Positions 36,852 to 45,247 of a stretch of 64,000 bases of DNA are shown piece by piece. A program made the position numbers and the translations under genes. Origin of the DNA: Devosia psychrophila (lineage in GTDB: Bacteria; Pseudomonadota; Alphaproteobacteria; Rhizobiales; Devosiaceae); assembly GCF_000971275.1 (NCBI RefSeq), contig NZ_LAPV01000093.1, forward strand, positions 186,001-250,000, written 5' to 3'. The notes below the pieces were generated by a model. The model was not told the origin of the DNA. It did not search any database and was given only the letters and a program-made list of their open reading frames with translations. Every line of letters begins with the position of its first letter. Position 1 is the first letter of the stretch.

Positions 36852-37121
36852 ATCCGCCCCGGATTTTGCGCCAGACTAGGTAGAAGCCGTTATGCAGCCG
36901 TTAATTGCATCGACTTCCAATGGATAAAACCGACGTATAATTACGGCTGGACTGCAATAGCCTGAGTTACGCCGCCGCAGCAGTGCCGGCGTGGCGCTCG
37001 ACTGCCTGTCTTTGAACACTGGCACGGCGCGATGCGAGATCAGCAACCCCGTCCCCGTCGCCCGAAGACAATCACCACCGCCTTGACGCCTAGACGGATT
37101 TCCAGCATCTAGTACCTGCAT

Positions 37122-37195
37122 GCGGGTGTAGCTCAATGGTAGAGCAGAAGCTTCCCAAGCTTACGACGAGGGTTCGATTCCCTTCACCCGCTCCA
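37122..37195 (+). tRNA. tRNA-Gly (anticodon CCC)
   Basis: A 74-nt cloverleaf including encoded CCA: acceptor GCGGGTG pairs with CACCCGC, D arm GCTC-AATGGTA-GAGC, anticodon stem AAGC/GCTT with loop TTCCCAA (CCC at 37154-37156), and T arm GAGGG-TTCGATT-CCCTT. The adjoining lower-GC islet suggests that its 3' end may have served as an integration site, but no duplicated 3' end was found downstream. Confidence 0.95.
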
Positions 37196-37272
37196 TGGTT
37201 TGAATGCTTGGCGATAGCTCGGCTACTTTTTCACTTCTATTCCACTCTGCAATTTTAGCTTATGACGAACCT

Positions 37273-37590
37273 CTAATCGGTTGCGCCGATAGCGAGGGGG
37301 TCACGATCCCACATGAAATTCTGAATGTCCGGGTGACGTTCGAGGTGCTTAGCAAATCGCGCACTCATCACAGTGATACCATGTGTAACATAACAGGGCT
37401 GGTAGTACTCTTTTACTTCGGTGCACGTATAAGTCGCTTTGCGGAGCTTATCTCGCGATTGGAACTTGAAGGGCACGATCATCTTGTACCCCATGTCGAT
37501 CCAATTCTTGGGTCGTCCCACGGCGTACGGCCGAAAGTTGCCGCACAAATATAGCTCGTTCGAATGAATGCAGGTCATGCGTACATTCAA
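37273..37590 (-). CDS. Hypothetical protein in tRNA-adjacent islet
   Basis: An open frame of 105 codons beginning with TTG (or ATG at 37576-37578). The product is plausible as a globular protein (for example PKNWIDMGYKMIVPFKFQS, EYYQPCYVTHGITVMSARF) but no family was recognised, and no good ribosome site is seen. Codon use is less GC-biased than in the surrounding genes, which fits acquired DNA. It may be a gene remnant. Confidence 0.35.
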   Translation of the reverse strand: MNVRMTCIHSNELYLCGNFRPYAVGRPKNWIDMGYKMIVPFKFQSRDKLRKATYTCTEVKEYYQPCYVTHGITVMSARFAKHLERHPDIQNFMWDRDPLAIGATD

Positions 37591-37629
37591 GCACGAGCCT
37601 ACAAACGTGCAAGCGAGGGGTGTGGATAA

Positions 37630-38093
37630 CTATGGACGTATTCGTACACCTGTAATCTGACGTACGGCAGCACATGTAGTTTCTCGTAAGCTAGTCGCAG
37701 TGCGTTCGAGTGCTTCGGTAGTCGGAGTACGAAACGCACCTGTTCGTATGTATCGGCTCTTCATAACGATGTCGGTCTGCTCCATGTAGGCAAACACCTC
37801 CAAATCCTCGTCCATGAGATCGAAGCCGAGAGCAGTGACGCGCTTCCTCATGCGTTTGATGTCGTGCCGAAACTTCTTTTCCAAGTCCTCGACCGTATGG
37901 GCGTGTAGCCGGAGATAGGTTTTGAGGAAGAGTTCGATGGCGTGAAAATAAGAAACGAAATCGGGGCGTGAGCGTGAGTGGTTCTCACGTTCGCGGCTTC
38001 GAGCGCCTTGGCAACATCGTGATAGGATCGGGCGTAATGATAGAGGCCGACGGCGGTCGTTCTGTCGTCGTCAGTCTTAAAAGGGTCTGCCAA
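37630..38093 (-). pseudogene. Frameshifted gene for helical (HEPN-like?) protein
   Basis: Two minus-strand frames join into one protein if one base is restored in the G-run at 37963-37966. The first frame starts with TTG at 38091-38093 (ADPFKTDDDRTTAVGLYHYA), preceded by a strong AAAGGAG site at 7 nt. After the shift the second frame reads SYFHAIELFLKTYLRLHAHT, then VEDLEKKFRHDIKRMRKRV and YIRTGAFRTPTTEALERT. The helical HAIELFLK pattern is like HEPN-type proteins, a tentative assignment. Restored length is about 154 residues. A homopolymer sequencing error would produce the same picture. Confidence 0.6.
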
Positions 38094-38272
38094 TCTTCAC
38101 TCCTTTTTCACTCCCAAATCACGTGGTTATAGGCGAGAAACCATGAGGAAGCTAAGCGCAGGAAATGCTGGGGGCACAATGATGTCACCCATCACTGCAT
38201 CATGGTAAGCCAATGCTTTCCGATGTCTATTTTTTGTGCGCTTCGTCTCGGGAATCATCGGTTCTCCGTTGA

Positions 38273-38983
38273 ATGAGCGCCGTGCTGGCCAGGACGCTGG
38301 TTGGCGCGAGGGCATCCTACCAGGGCTCGGTGACCTCGACCAAGCTCAAGGTCACCGGTATCGATCTGTTCTAGGCCGGCGATTTTGCCGAGGCGCAAGA
38401 TCGCGAGGAGATCGTGCTGCGCGATGCCGCCGCCGGCGTCTACAAGCGGCTCGTTCTCAAGGACAATCGCATCATCGGCGCGGTGCTTTATGGCGAGAGC
38501 GCCGATGGCCCGTGGTATTTCGACATGCTCAAGCGCGGCGTGGATAGGCGCGAACTGCGTGACACGCTGATCTTCGGCCAGGCCTATCAGGGCGGCAGCC
38601 CGCTCGACCCGACCGTTGCCGTCGCCGCCCTGCCTGACGAAGCCGAAATCTGCGGCTGCAACGGCGTGTGCAAGGGCAAGATCACAGGTGCCGTCACCGT
38701 CAAGGGCCTGACCACCCTCGGCGGCGTTCGCGCCCACACCAAGGCCTCGGCCTCATGTGGCTCCTGCACGCATCTGGTCGAACAGTTGCTGCAGGTGACG
38801 CTGGGCGACAGCTACAATCCGGCCTCGCTGCAGCCGATGTGCGCCTGCACCGAGTTGGGCCACGATGACGTCCCGGCCGGTACCATCCGTCCCGTGGCCG
38901 AACGGCTGCGCTTCTGGCAAACCACCAGTCTGGTGCTGGTCTGCGCGGTCGGCGTGTTGCTGCTGGTTTTGGCGGTGCGCTGA
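38273..38983 (+). pseudogene. Truncated NirB/NasB-like nitrite reductase flavoprotein
   Basis: Only the C-terminal part of a NirB-type NAD(P)H nitrite reductase/flavoprotein remains. The frame aligns with SVTSTKLKVTGIDLF-stop-AGDFAEAQ, where TAG at 38372-38374 replaces the usual Ser codon. It goes on through the BFD-like [2Fe-2S] domain (ICGCNGVCKGKI, ASCGSCTHLVEQLLQ). It then ends with a hydrophobic segment (LVLVCAVGVLLLVLAV) instead of the sulfite-reductase-like domains of full NirB. The FAD- and NAD-binding N-terminus is missing, and lower-GC DNA lies directly upstream. A 189-residue product could still start at GTG 38414. Its position beside nasT-nasS suggests a former nitrate-assimilation operon. 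Confidence 0.75.
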
Positions 38984-39050
38984 TGCAAGCAGCCAAGCCA
39001 TGCAGTCATAAGTGTTGTCCCTGGCGTCCCGCAGTGGATAACTGCTGCCG

Positions 39051-39641
39051 ATGAGTGCATCCGAGCTTTCGATCCTGATCATCGACGAAAATCGCATCCG
39101 CGCCTCCATCATCGAGGACGGGCTGCGCGAGGCTGGCCATATGCGCGTCGTGGTGCTGCATGACGTCAATCAGGTGGCACGAACCATTCAGGACAGCGAT
39201 CCGGACGTGATCGTCATCGACCTCGAAAATCCCCAACGCGATACGCTCGAGCATTTTTTCTCGCTCTCCAAGGTCGTGCAGCGTCCTATCGCCATGTTCG
39301 TCGATCGCTCCGATGGCGCGATGATCGAGAAATCGGTCGAGGCTGGCGTCTCCGCCTATGTTGTCGATGGCCTGCGCAAGGAGCGGGTCAAGCCCATCCT
39401 CGACATGGCGATTTCGCGCTTCAACGCCTTTGCCAAGCTGCGACAGGAACTCGCCGATGTTCGCAGCGAGCTCGAAGATCGCAAGCTGGTTGATCGCGCC
39501 AAGGGCATTCTGATGAAGACGCGCGGCGTTGGCGAGGCCGATGCCTATGCGCTGCTGCGCTCCGCAGCCATGAACCAGAACCGCAAGCTGGTCGAGATCG
39601 CGCAAAGCCTGATCACCGCGGCCGACCTGCTCGGACCATAG
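39051..39641 (+). CDS. nasT: Nitrate-responsive antiterminator NasT
   Basis: A 196-residue ANTAR response-regulator protein. The receiver (ILIIDENRIRASIIEDGLRE; Asp57 in VIVIDLENP) is followed by a coiled coil and the ANTAR RNA-binding domain (LVDRAKGILMKTRGVGEADA, YALLRSAAMNQNRKLVEIAQ). NasT binds two-hairpin leader RNAs and prevents termination before nitrate/nitrite assimilation genes. It is held inactive by NasS until nitrate or nitrite is present. nasS follows after 8 nt, and a fitting leader lies between nasS and cysG. Confidence 0.94.
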   Translation: MSASELSILIIDENRIRASIIEDGLREAGHMRVVVLHDVNQVARTIQDSDPDVIVIDLENPQRDTLEHFFSLSKVVQRPIAMFVDRSDGAMIEKSVEAGVSAYVVDGLRKERVKPILDMAISRFNAFAKLRQELADVRSELEDRKLVDRAKGILMKTRGVGEADAYALLRSAAMNQNRKLVEIAQSLITAADLLGP

Positions 39642-39649
39642 GAAGAGCC

Positions 39650-40876
39650 ATGTCCACCACCCGTTTGACCGCCGGCTTCCTTCCTCTGTTCGACAGCGCT
39701 CTCTTGGTGCTGGCCCGCGAGCGCGGCTTTGCCGAAGCCGAAGGGCTGGATATCAATCTGGTGCGCGAGACTAGTTGGGCCAATATCCGCGACCGGGCCG
39801 CAATCGGGCATTTCGAAATTGCACAGATGCTGGCGCCCATGCCGCTTGCTGCCAGCCTCGGCCTGACGCCAATTCCAACACCCATGATCACGCCGGTGGT
39901 GCTTGGCCTTGGCAATAATTGCGTTACCGTCAGCGACACACTCTGGCAGGCCATGCTGGCAGAGGGTGCGCCGGGAAATCTGGTGGCAGGACTGACCGGG
40001 CTGGCACTGGCCAGGGTCGTTGCCGCATCGCCGCGCAAGCTGCGCTTCGGCGTGGTGCACCAGACCTCGTCGCATAATTACGAGCTGCGCTACTGGCTAG
40101 CCGCCAGCGGCGTGCATCCCGATCGGGATGTCGAAATTGTCGTACTGCCACCGCCGCTGCTACCCGATGCCTTGGGCGCCGGAGGCATCGATGGTTATTG
40201 CGTCGGCGAGCCATGGAACAGCGTCGGCGTCGCCACCAAGGGTGCGCATATCGCTACGGTGAAAGCATCGATATGGCAGTCGAGCCCCGACAAGGTTATC
40301 GGCATGCGTGCCAGTTGGGCGGAACAGCACCCCGAGCTGGTCAGCGCCGTGATCCGCGCCATCTACCATGCCGGAGCGTGGTGCGCTGACCCCGCCAACC
40401 ATGACGAGGCTGCCCACATCATGGCCGGCCCGGCCTATCTCGATCAGCCTGTCTCCCTCGTGCGTCGGGCGCTGTCCGGCGCGCTGGATACGGGCGCCGG
40501 CGTTTCGCAAACCGTGCCTGGCTTTTTCGTGCCCCATGCCAGCGCAGCCAACTTCCCTTGGCAGAGCCACGCGCTCTGGTATTACAGCCAGATGGTACGG
40601 TGGGGCGAACTCAAGGGCAGCCCGCAATCGGCTGCGATTGCCGCTGCCAGTTTCCGGCCGGACCTGTATAGGGCTGCCCTGGCGCCGCTTGGCGTCGATT
40701 TGCCACTGGCCGACAGCAAAATCGAAGGCGCCCGGCAGCAGCCCGAACAGATTGCCGGCGCCCCCTCGCCTGTGGCCATGCTGCCAGACCGGTTCTTTGA
40801 CGGCGCAGTGTTCGATCACGACCAGCTCGGCGCCTATATGGCTCGCCAGCAACAAGCCGATCTGCCTGCCACATAG
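39650..40876 (+). CDS. nasS: Nitrate sensor NasS (CmpA/NrtA-like)
   Basis: A 408-residue protein of the CmpA/NrtA nitrate-binding family without a signal peptide, so it is cytoplasmic as expected for the sensor NasS and unlike the lipoprotein NrtA. Family segments are LTAGFLPLFDSALLVLARER, ETSWANIRDRAAIGHFEIAQ, GVVHQTSSHNYELRYWLAAS and GYCVGEPWNSVG. NasS sequesters NasT in the absence of nitrate. It begins 8 nt after nasT. Confidence 0.92.
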   Translation: MSTTRLTAGFLPLFDSALLVLARERGFAEAEGLDINLVRETSWANIRDRAAIGHFEIAQMLAPMPLAASLGLTPIPTPMITPVVLGLGNNCVTVSDTLWQAMLAEGAPGNLVAGLTGLALARVVAASPRKLRFGVVHQTSSHNYELRYWLAASGVHPDRDVEIVVLPPPLLPDALGAGGIDGYCVGEPWNSVGVATKGAHIATVKASIWQSSPDKVIGMRASWAEQHPELVSAVIRAIYHAGAWCADPANHDEAAHIMAGPAYLDQPVSLVRRALSGALDTGAGVSQTVPGFFVPHASAANFPWQSHALWYYSQMVRWGELKGSPQSAAIAAASFRPDLYRAALAPLGVDLPLADSKIEGARQQPEQIAGAPSPVAMLPDRFFDGAVFDHDQLGAYMARQQQADLPAT

Positions 40877-41004
40877 GCAGTCCGCTGGGCGATTGCGCAT
40901 CGGCGAGATAAGCCGTGTTTGGTTCGCTTCAGCCAAGCCACTGGCAAAGCGTGGCTTTTCGCCGAGACCTCGGTGGCACGAGTTATGCATAGCCTGGGCC
41001 ACTC

Positions 41005-41024
41005 GGTGTCCAGTGACGGGCACC
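41005..41024 (+). promoter_or_regulatory. ANTAR-type hairpin in cysG leader
   Basis: Stem GGTGTCC/GGGCACC (7 bp, one G-T pair) with hexaloop AGTGAC, which has A at position 1 and G at position 4 as ANTAR proteins require. It lies 9 nt before the leader terminator. A second hairpin with the same loop rule, expected upstream, was not found with certainty. Confidence 0.6.
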
Positions 41025-41033
41025 ACAGGCAAA

Positions 41034-41090
41034 GCCGCCAACCGCTGCATCCGGGTCATCGCGACCGGGGTGCAGCGGTTGGCGGCTTTT
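41034..41090 (+). terminator. Strong leader terminator before cysG
   Basis: A 16-bp perfect stem, GCCGCCAACCGCTGCA (41034-41049) with its complement (41071-41086), and a 21-nt loop, followed by TTTT. It ends 23 nt before the cysG start. With the ANTAR hairpin upstream it forms a classical NasT antitermination site. Confidence 0.88.
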
Positions 41091-41113
41091 CATCTTCCGT
41101 GGAGTTGAAACAC

Positions 41114-42568
41114 ATGGCCCGTTCCGCATCCATCGAGCTCGTCCCGACGCAACGCCTGCCAGACCGCATGGCGCCGCTCGCGGTTTTGCCGCTGTTCCTC
41201 GACCTGCGCGGCAAGCGCGCCGTCGTCATTGGCGGATCGGAACCAGCCTGCTGGAAAATCGAGCTGCTGGCGGCTGCCGGTGCGCAAGTCGATGTGTATG
41301 CGCCCGTGGCAGACCGCTGCAGCGAGCTGGAGGCTCTGGCCGATCGGGTCAACCTTATCGACCGCCACTGGTGCGCAGCGGATCTGCAAGGTGCGGCTTT
41401 TGCCGTGGCAGACATCGAGCATGACGACGAGGCCAAGGCGTTCGTAGAGGCGGCGCATGCCGCCGGGGTGCCCTCCAATGTCATCGACAAACCGGAATTC
41501 TGCCAGTTGCAGTTCGGCGCCATCGTCAACCGCTCGCCCCTCGTGCTCGGCATCTCGACCGCTGGCGCCGCGCCGATCCTCGGGCAGGCGGTGCGTCGCC
41601 GCATCGAGATGCTGCTGCCGCGAACGCTGAGCGACTGGGCCCAACTTGCTGCCACCATCCGCCCAAAGGTGATGGCACGGCTACCGGCCGGCCCCTTGCG
41701 CCGCGCCTTCTGGGAACGCCTTGCCGAGCAGGCTTTCGGCCCGGCCGCCCCAGAAGCCGAGGACCACGACGCTGCGCTGCTAGCGCCGGCACCCAGCCAT
41801 GGCCGCGTAACCTTGGTTGGTGCCGGCCCCGGCGATGCCGATCTGCTTACCATCAAGGCAGTCCGTGCCCTGCAGTCGGCCGATGTGATCCTGTTCGACG
41901 ACCTGGTCTCGGGGGAAGTGCTGGAACTGGCGCGGCGGGAGGCCAAGCGCATGCTGGTGGGCAAGCGTGCCGGACGCGACAGCTGCCGGCAGGAGGATAT
42001 TAACCAGACCATGCTGAAGCTGGCCCAGCAGGGCAAGCACGTCGTTCGCCTCAAGTCCGGCGACCCGATGATCTTCGGCCGCGCGGGCGAGGAAATCGCC
42101 ATGCTGGAACAGCACGGCATCAGCGTCAGCGTGGTGCCAGGGATCAGCGCAGCGCTGGCACTGGCCAGCGGCCTCGGCATATCGCTAACCCACCGCGATT
42201 GCGCTCAGGCCGTGCGCTTCGTCACCGGACATTCCCGCAAAGGCGTGTTGCCCGACAACCTCGATTGGCGCTCGCTGGCCGATCCCGCCACCACCAATAT
42301 CTACTACATGTCGCGCCGCACCCTGCCCGACATTGTGCAACGCCTGCTCGACGGCGGCATGGCGCCCACGACCCCCGCAGTCATCGCCAGCGATATCAGC
42401 CTGCCAAACCAGAAGACCTGGCGTGGCACTATCGCGGACTCGACAACAGCTGCCACGGATTTCGACCTGTCATCCCCAACGCTATTCGCCGTAGGCACTG
42501 CATTGGGCCTGAAGGCCGCGAGTGAGGTGTATTACGAGCAACCGGCGGCCCTCGCCGCTAGCCGCTGA
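41114..42568 (+). CDS. cysG: Siroheme synthase CysG (multifunctional)
   Basis: This makes siroheme, the cofactor of nitrite and sulfite reductases, from uroporphyrinogen III. The 484-residue chain has the N-terminal precorrin-2 dehydrogenase/ferrochelatase part (Rossmann strand KRAVVIGGSEPACWKIELLA, then VIDKPEFCQLQFGAIVNRS) and a C-terminal SAM uroporphyrinogen methyltransferase part (VTLVGAGPGDADLLTIKAV, VVRLKSGDPMIFGRAGEE, VPGISAALALASGLGI). The ATG at 41114 has GGAG about 10 nt upstream. Expression should depend on nitrate through the NasT-controlled leader. No nitrate or nitrite reductase gene follows; the next gene is convergent and overlaps the end by 11 nt. Confidence 0.95.
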   Translation: MARSASIELVPTQRLPDRMAPLAVLPLFLDLRGKRAVVIGGSEPACWKIELLAAAGAQVDVYAPVADRCSELEALADRVNLIDRHWCAADLQGAAFAVADIEHDDEAKAFVEAAHAAGVPSNVIDKPEFCQLQFGAIVNRSPLVLGISTAGAAPILGQAVRRRIEMLLPRTLSDWAQLAATIRPKVMARLPAGPLRRAFWERLAEQAFGPAAPEAEDHDAALLAPAPSHGRVTLVGAGPGDADLLTIKAVRALQSADVILFDDLVSGEVLELARREAKRMLVGKRAGRDSCRQEDINQTMLKLAQQGKHVVRLKSGDPMIFGRAGEEIAMLEQHGISVSVVPGISAALALASGLGISLTHRDCAQAVRFVTGHSRKGVLPDNLDWRSLADPATTNIYYMSRRTLPDIVQRLLDGGMAPTTPAVIASDISLPNQKTWRGTIADSTTAATDFDLSSPTLFAVGTALGLKAASEVYYEQPAALAASR

Positions 42569-42968
42569 CCTGTTCCAGTTCGATCAGCGTGCCGTCGAAA
42601 TCCTTTGGATGCAGGAACAACACCGGCAGCCCATGCGCGCCGGTCTTGGGCTTTCCATCGCCCAGCACCCGCGCTCCACCTGCTGTCAGCGTCGCCGCAG
42701 CGGCAAGAATATCCGGCACCTCAAAGCAGATGTGATGCATGCCACCGCTGGGGTTCTTGGCAAGAAAGGCCGCAATCGGCGAGCTTTCACCCAACGGCTC
42801 CAACAGCTCGACCTTGCTGTTGCCGGTGTCGATAAACACCACCGTCACCCCATGCTCCGGCAGCGCCTGCGGCTGACCGACATGCGCGCCGAGCAGGTCA
42901 CGATAATTCGCCGACGCAGCCGCGATGTCGGGCACAGCGATGGCGATGTGATTGAGGCGACCGATCAT
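42558..42968 (-). CDS. mce: Methylmalonyl-CoA epimerase
   Basis: This interconverts (S)- and (R)-methylmalonyl-CoA between propionyl-CoA carboxylase and the mutase. The 136-residue vicinal-oxygen-chelate protein has the metal ligands and fold marks [10 protein letters not shown] (His), [15 protein letters not shown] (Glu), [13 protein letters not shown] (His) and [18 protein letters not shown] (C-terminal Glu). It overlaps the mutase gene upstream by four bases, so the two are co-translated. Confidence 0.95.
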   Translation of the reverse strand: MIGRLNHIAIAVPDIAAASANYRDLLGAHVGQPQALPEHGVTVVFIDTGNSKVELLEPLGESSPIAAFLAKNPSGGMHHICFEVPDILAAAATLTAGGARVLGDGKPKTGAHGLPVLFLHPKDFDGTLIELEQVSG

Positions 42969-45085
42969 CGATTGCTCAGCCTTCCCTCGATCTGGCTCAG
43001 CACCGAAAACGCGGCGCTCAACACATTGGTGCCCGGGCCGAAAATGGCCGCAACACCGGCGTCGAGTAGAAAATCATAATCCTGTTCGGGGATGACGCCG
43101 CCGACGATGACGGTGACCTCGCCAAGTTCGCGATCCTTCAAGGCATTGATCAATTCAGGCACCAGCGTCTTGTGCCCCGCGGCCAGCGATGACACGCCGA
43201 CCGCATCGACCTTGAGCGCGTCGACATGTGCGGCGACTTCCGGCGCCGTCTCGAACAGGTCGCCCATATGCACCGAAAAGCCCAGATCGGCGAAGGCGCT
43301 GGCAATCACCTTGGCGCCCCGATCATGCCCATCCTGCCCCATCTTGGCGATGAAGATCGACGGCGCTCGGCCCCGAGCCGCCTTGAAGCTCTCGATGCGG
43401 CCGGCGATGGCGGCAAATTCGGGATCGTCGCCATACCCCTCTGCATAGACGCCCGAAATAACGCGGGTGACCGCGGCGTGGCGGCCAAACACATCTTCCA
43501 TTGCCAGGGAAATCTCGCCCAGCGTCGCCCGCGCCCGCGCCGCCTCGATGGCCGCTTCAAGCAGGTTGCCCTCGTCCTTGGCCGCATATTCGCGCAGTGC
43601 CGCCAGCAGCGACTGGCATTTCGCCTCGTCACGGCTGGCCCGGATGCGCTGGAGTTGCGCCACCTGCTCCAGCCGCACCTTGGCATTGTCGATGTCGCGC
43701 ACCTCGATGGGGTCTTCCACGTCCAGCCGATAGCGGTTGACCCCGACGATGACATCCTCGCCGCGATCCACCCGGGCCTGGCGCTGTGCCGCCGCCTTTT
43801 CGATCTCAAGTTTCGGCCCGCCCGACTGCACCGCCTTGGTCATGCCGCCCTGCGCCTCTGCCTCGCCGATCAGCGCCTTGGCACCGGCGACCAGCTGCGC
43901 CGTCAGCGCCTCGACATAGTAAGACCCTCCGAGAGGGTCGACCACGTCGGTAATGCGCGATTCATGCTGCAGGATGAGCTGGGTATTGCGCGCGATGCGG
44001 CTCGAAAACTCCGTCGGCAGCGCGATGGCTTCGTCGAAGCTGTTGGTGTGGAGGCTCTGCGTGCCGCCCAGCGTCGCGGCCAAGGCTTCGATAGTGGTGC
44101 GCACGATATTGTTATGCGGGTCCTGCTCGGTCAGCGATACGCCCGAAGTCTGGCAATGGGTGCGCAGCATTTTCGAGCGCGGGTCTTTCGCCCCAAGCCC
44201 GGTCATGATCTCGCTCCACAGTTGCCGCGCGGCGCGCAGCTTGGAAACCTCGAGAAAGAAGTTCATGCCGATGCCGAAAAAGAAGCTCAGCCGCCCGGCA
44301 AAGGCATCGATATCGAGCCCCCGCGCTTGGGCCGCGCGGACATATTCCATGCCGTCGGCCAGCGTATAGGCCAGCTCCTGCACCGCCGTCGCCCCGGCCT
44401 CGTGCATGTGGTAGCCCGAGATCGAGATCGAGTTGAACTTGGGCATGTGCCGCGCCGTATGGGCGATGATGTCACCGACGATCCGCATCGAAGGCTCCGG
44501 CGGATAGATATAGGTATTGCGGACCATGAACTCCTTGAGGATGTCGTTCTGGATGGTCCCCTCCAGCTTGCCCTGCGGCACGCCCTGCTCTTCGGCCGCC
44601 ACGATGAACATCGCCAGCACCGGGATCACCGCGCCATTCATGGTCATCGACACGCTCATCTGATCGAGCGGAATGCCGTCAAACAGCACCTTCATGTCCT
44701 CGACCGTGTCAATGGCCACTCCGGCCTTGCCGACATCGCCGATGACGCGCGGATGGTCGCTGTCATAGCCGCGATGGGTCGCCAGATCGAAGGCGACCGA
44801 CAATCCCTTCTGCCCCTTCTCCAGCGCCTGCCGGTAAAACGCATTGCTCTCGCGCGCCGTCGAAAACCCGGCATATTGCCGAATGGTCCACGGCCGGTTG
44901 GCATACATGGTCGCCCGCACGCCGCGGGTAAACGGCTCGACGCCGGGTGTTTCTGCATTGTCACCGAAGTAAACCGGCTTGACGGGGATGCCGCCATAGT
45001 CGCGGTCAAGCGACGCGACCTGAGTATCGCGCAGTTCCTTTTGGGCGAGCGTGGCCCAGTGGGCGAAGGTGGCTCGTTCAGTCAT
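42965..45085 (-). CDS. scpA: Methylmalonyl-CoA mutase
   Basis: A cobalamin-dependent isomerase turning (R)-methylmalonyl-CoA into succinyl-CoA. The single 706-residue chain contains the TIM-barrel substrate domain ([56 protein letters not shown]) and the C-terminal B12 domain with the DxHxxG motif ([11 protein letters not shown]) and SSLAAGHK. The length is typical for the homodimeric large-subunit type. It overlaps the epimerase gene; repeat copy 4 separates it from pccA upstream. Confidence 0.97.
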   Translation of the reverse strand: MTERATFAHWATLAQKELRDTQVASLDRDYGGIPVKPVYFGDNAETPGVEPFTRGVRATMYANRPWTIRQYAGFSTARESNAFYRQALEKGQKGLSVAFDLATHRGYDSDHPRVIGDVGKAGVAIDTVEDMKVLFDGIPLDQMSVSMTMNGAVIPVLAMFIVAAEEQGVPQGKLEGTIQNDILKEFMVRNTYIYPPEPSMRIVGDIIAHTARHMPKFNSISISGYHMHEAGATAVQELAYTLADGMEYVRAAQARGLDIDAFAGRLSFFFGIGMNFFLEVSKLRAARQLWSEIMTGLGAKDPRSKMLRTHCQTSGVSLTEQDPHNNIVRTTIEALAATLGGTQSLHTNSFDEAIALPTEFSSRIARNTQLILQHESRITDVVDPLGGSYYVEALTAQLVAGAKALIGEAEAQGGMTKAVQSGGPKLEIEKAAAQRQARVDRGEDVIVGVNRYRLDVEDPIEVRDIDNAKVRLEQVAQLQRIRASRDEAKCQSLLAALREYAAKDEGNLLEAAIEAARARATLGEISLAMEDVFGRHAAVTRVISGVYAEGYGDDPEFAAIAGRIESFKAARGRAPSIFIAKMGQDGHDRGAKVIASAFADLGFSVHMGDLFETAPEVAAHVDALKVDAVGVSSLAAGHKTLVPELINALKDRELGEVTVIVGGVIPEQDYDFLLDAGVAAIFGPGTNVLSAAFSVLSQIEGRLSNR

Positions 45086-45106
45086 GCGCTATTCTCCCGC
45101 ATCCAC

Positions 45107-45220
45107 CGAACGGTACCTCCCCCTTGACGGGGGAGGCTAGGTGGGGGTGTCGTTTAGCCCCGATGGGGCCAAACGCCCCCCACCCTTGATCCCTCCCCGC
45201 AAGGGGGAGGGTGTCGACTG
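45107..45220. repeat. Dispersed palindromic repeat, copy 4
   Basis: CCTCCCCC-TTGAC-GGGGGAGG with GGTGGGGGTG, then about 35 nt further the inverted module ending GGGGGAGGGTGTCGACTG. Both edges, GGTACCTCCCCC and GGGTGTCGACTG, also occur in copy 6, so the two are close relatives. It separates pccA from the mutase gene. Confidence 0.82.
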
Positions 45221-45247
45221 GACTATCGAGCGCGAAATCCAGCACCA

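Noticed and set aside
37122-38272. Integrated element bounded by a tRNA-derived att repeat
   Set aside because: The tRNA 3' end is not repeated downstream and no integrase gene is present, so only an islet of uncertain origin is claimed.
38127-38315. 62-codon minus-strand open frame at the islet edge
   Set aside because: Crosses the junction into the NirB remnant, lacks a ribosome site and resembles no protein.
43226-45127. 633-codon plus-strand open frame opposite methylmalonyl-CoA mutase
   Set aside because: It is antisense to an unmistakable enzyme gene, has a His/Arg-rich composition typical of reverse frames in high-GC DNA, and shows no domain.
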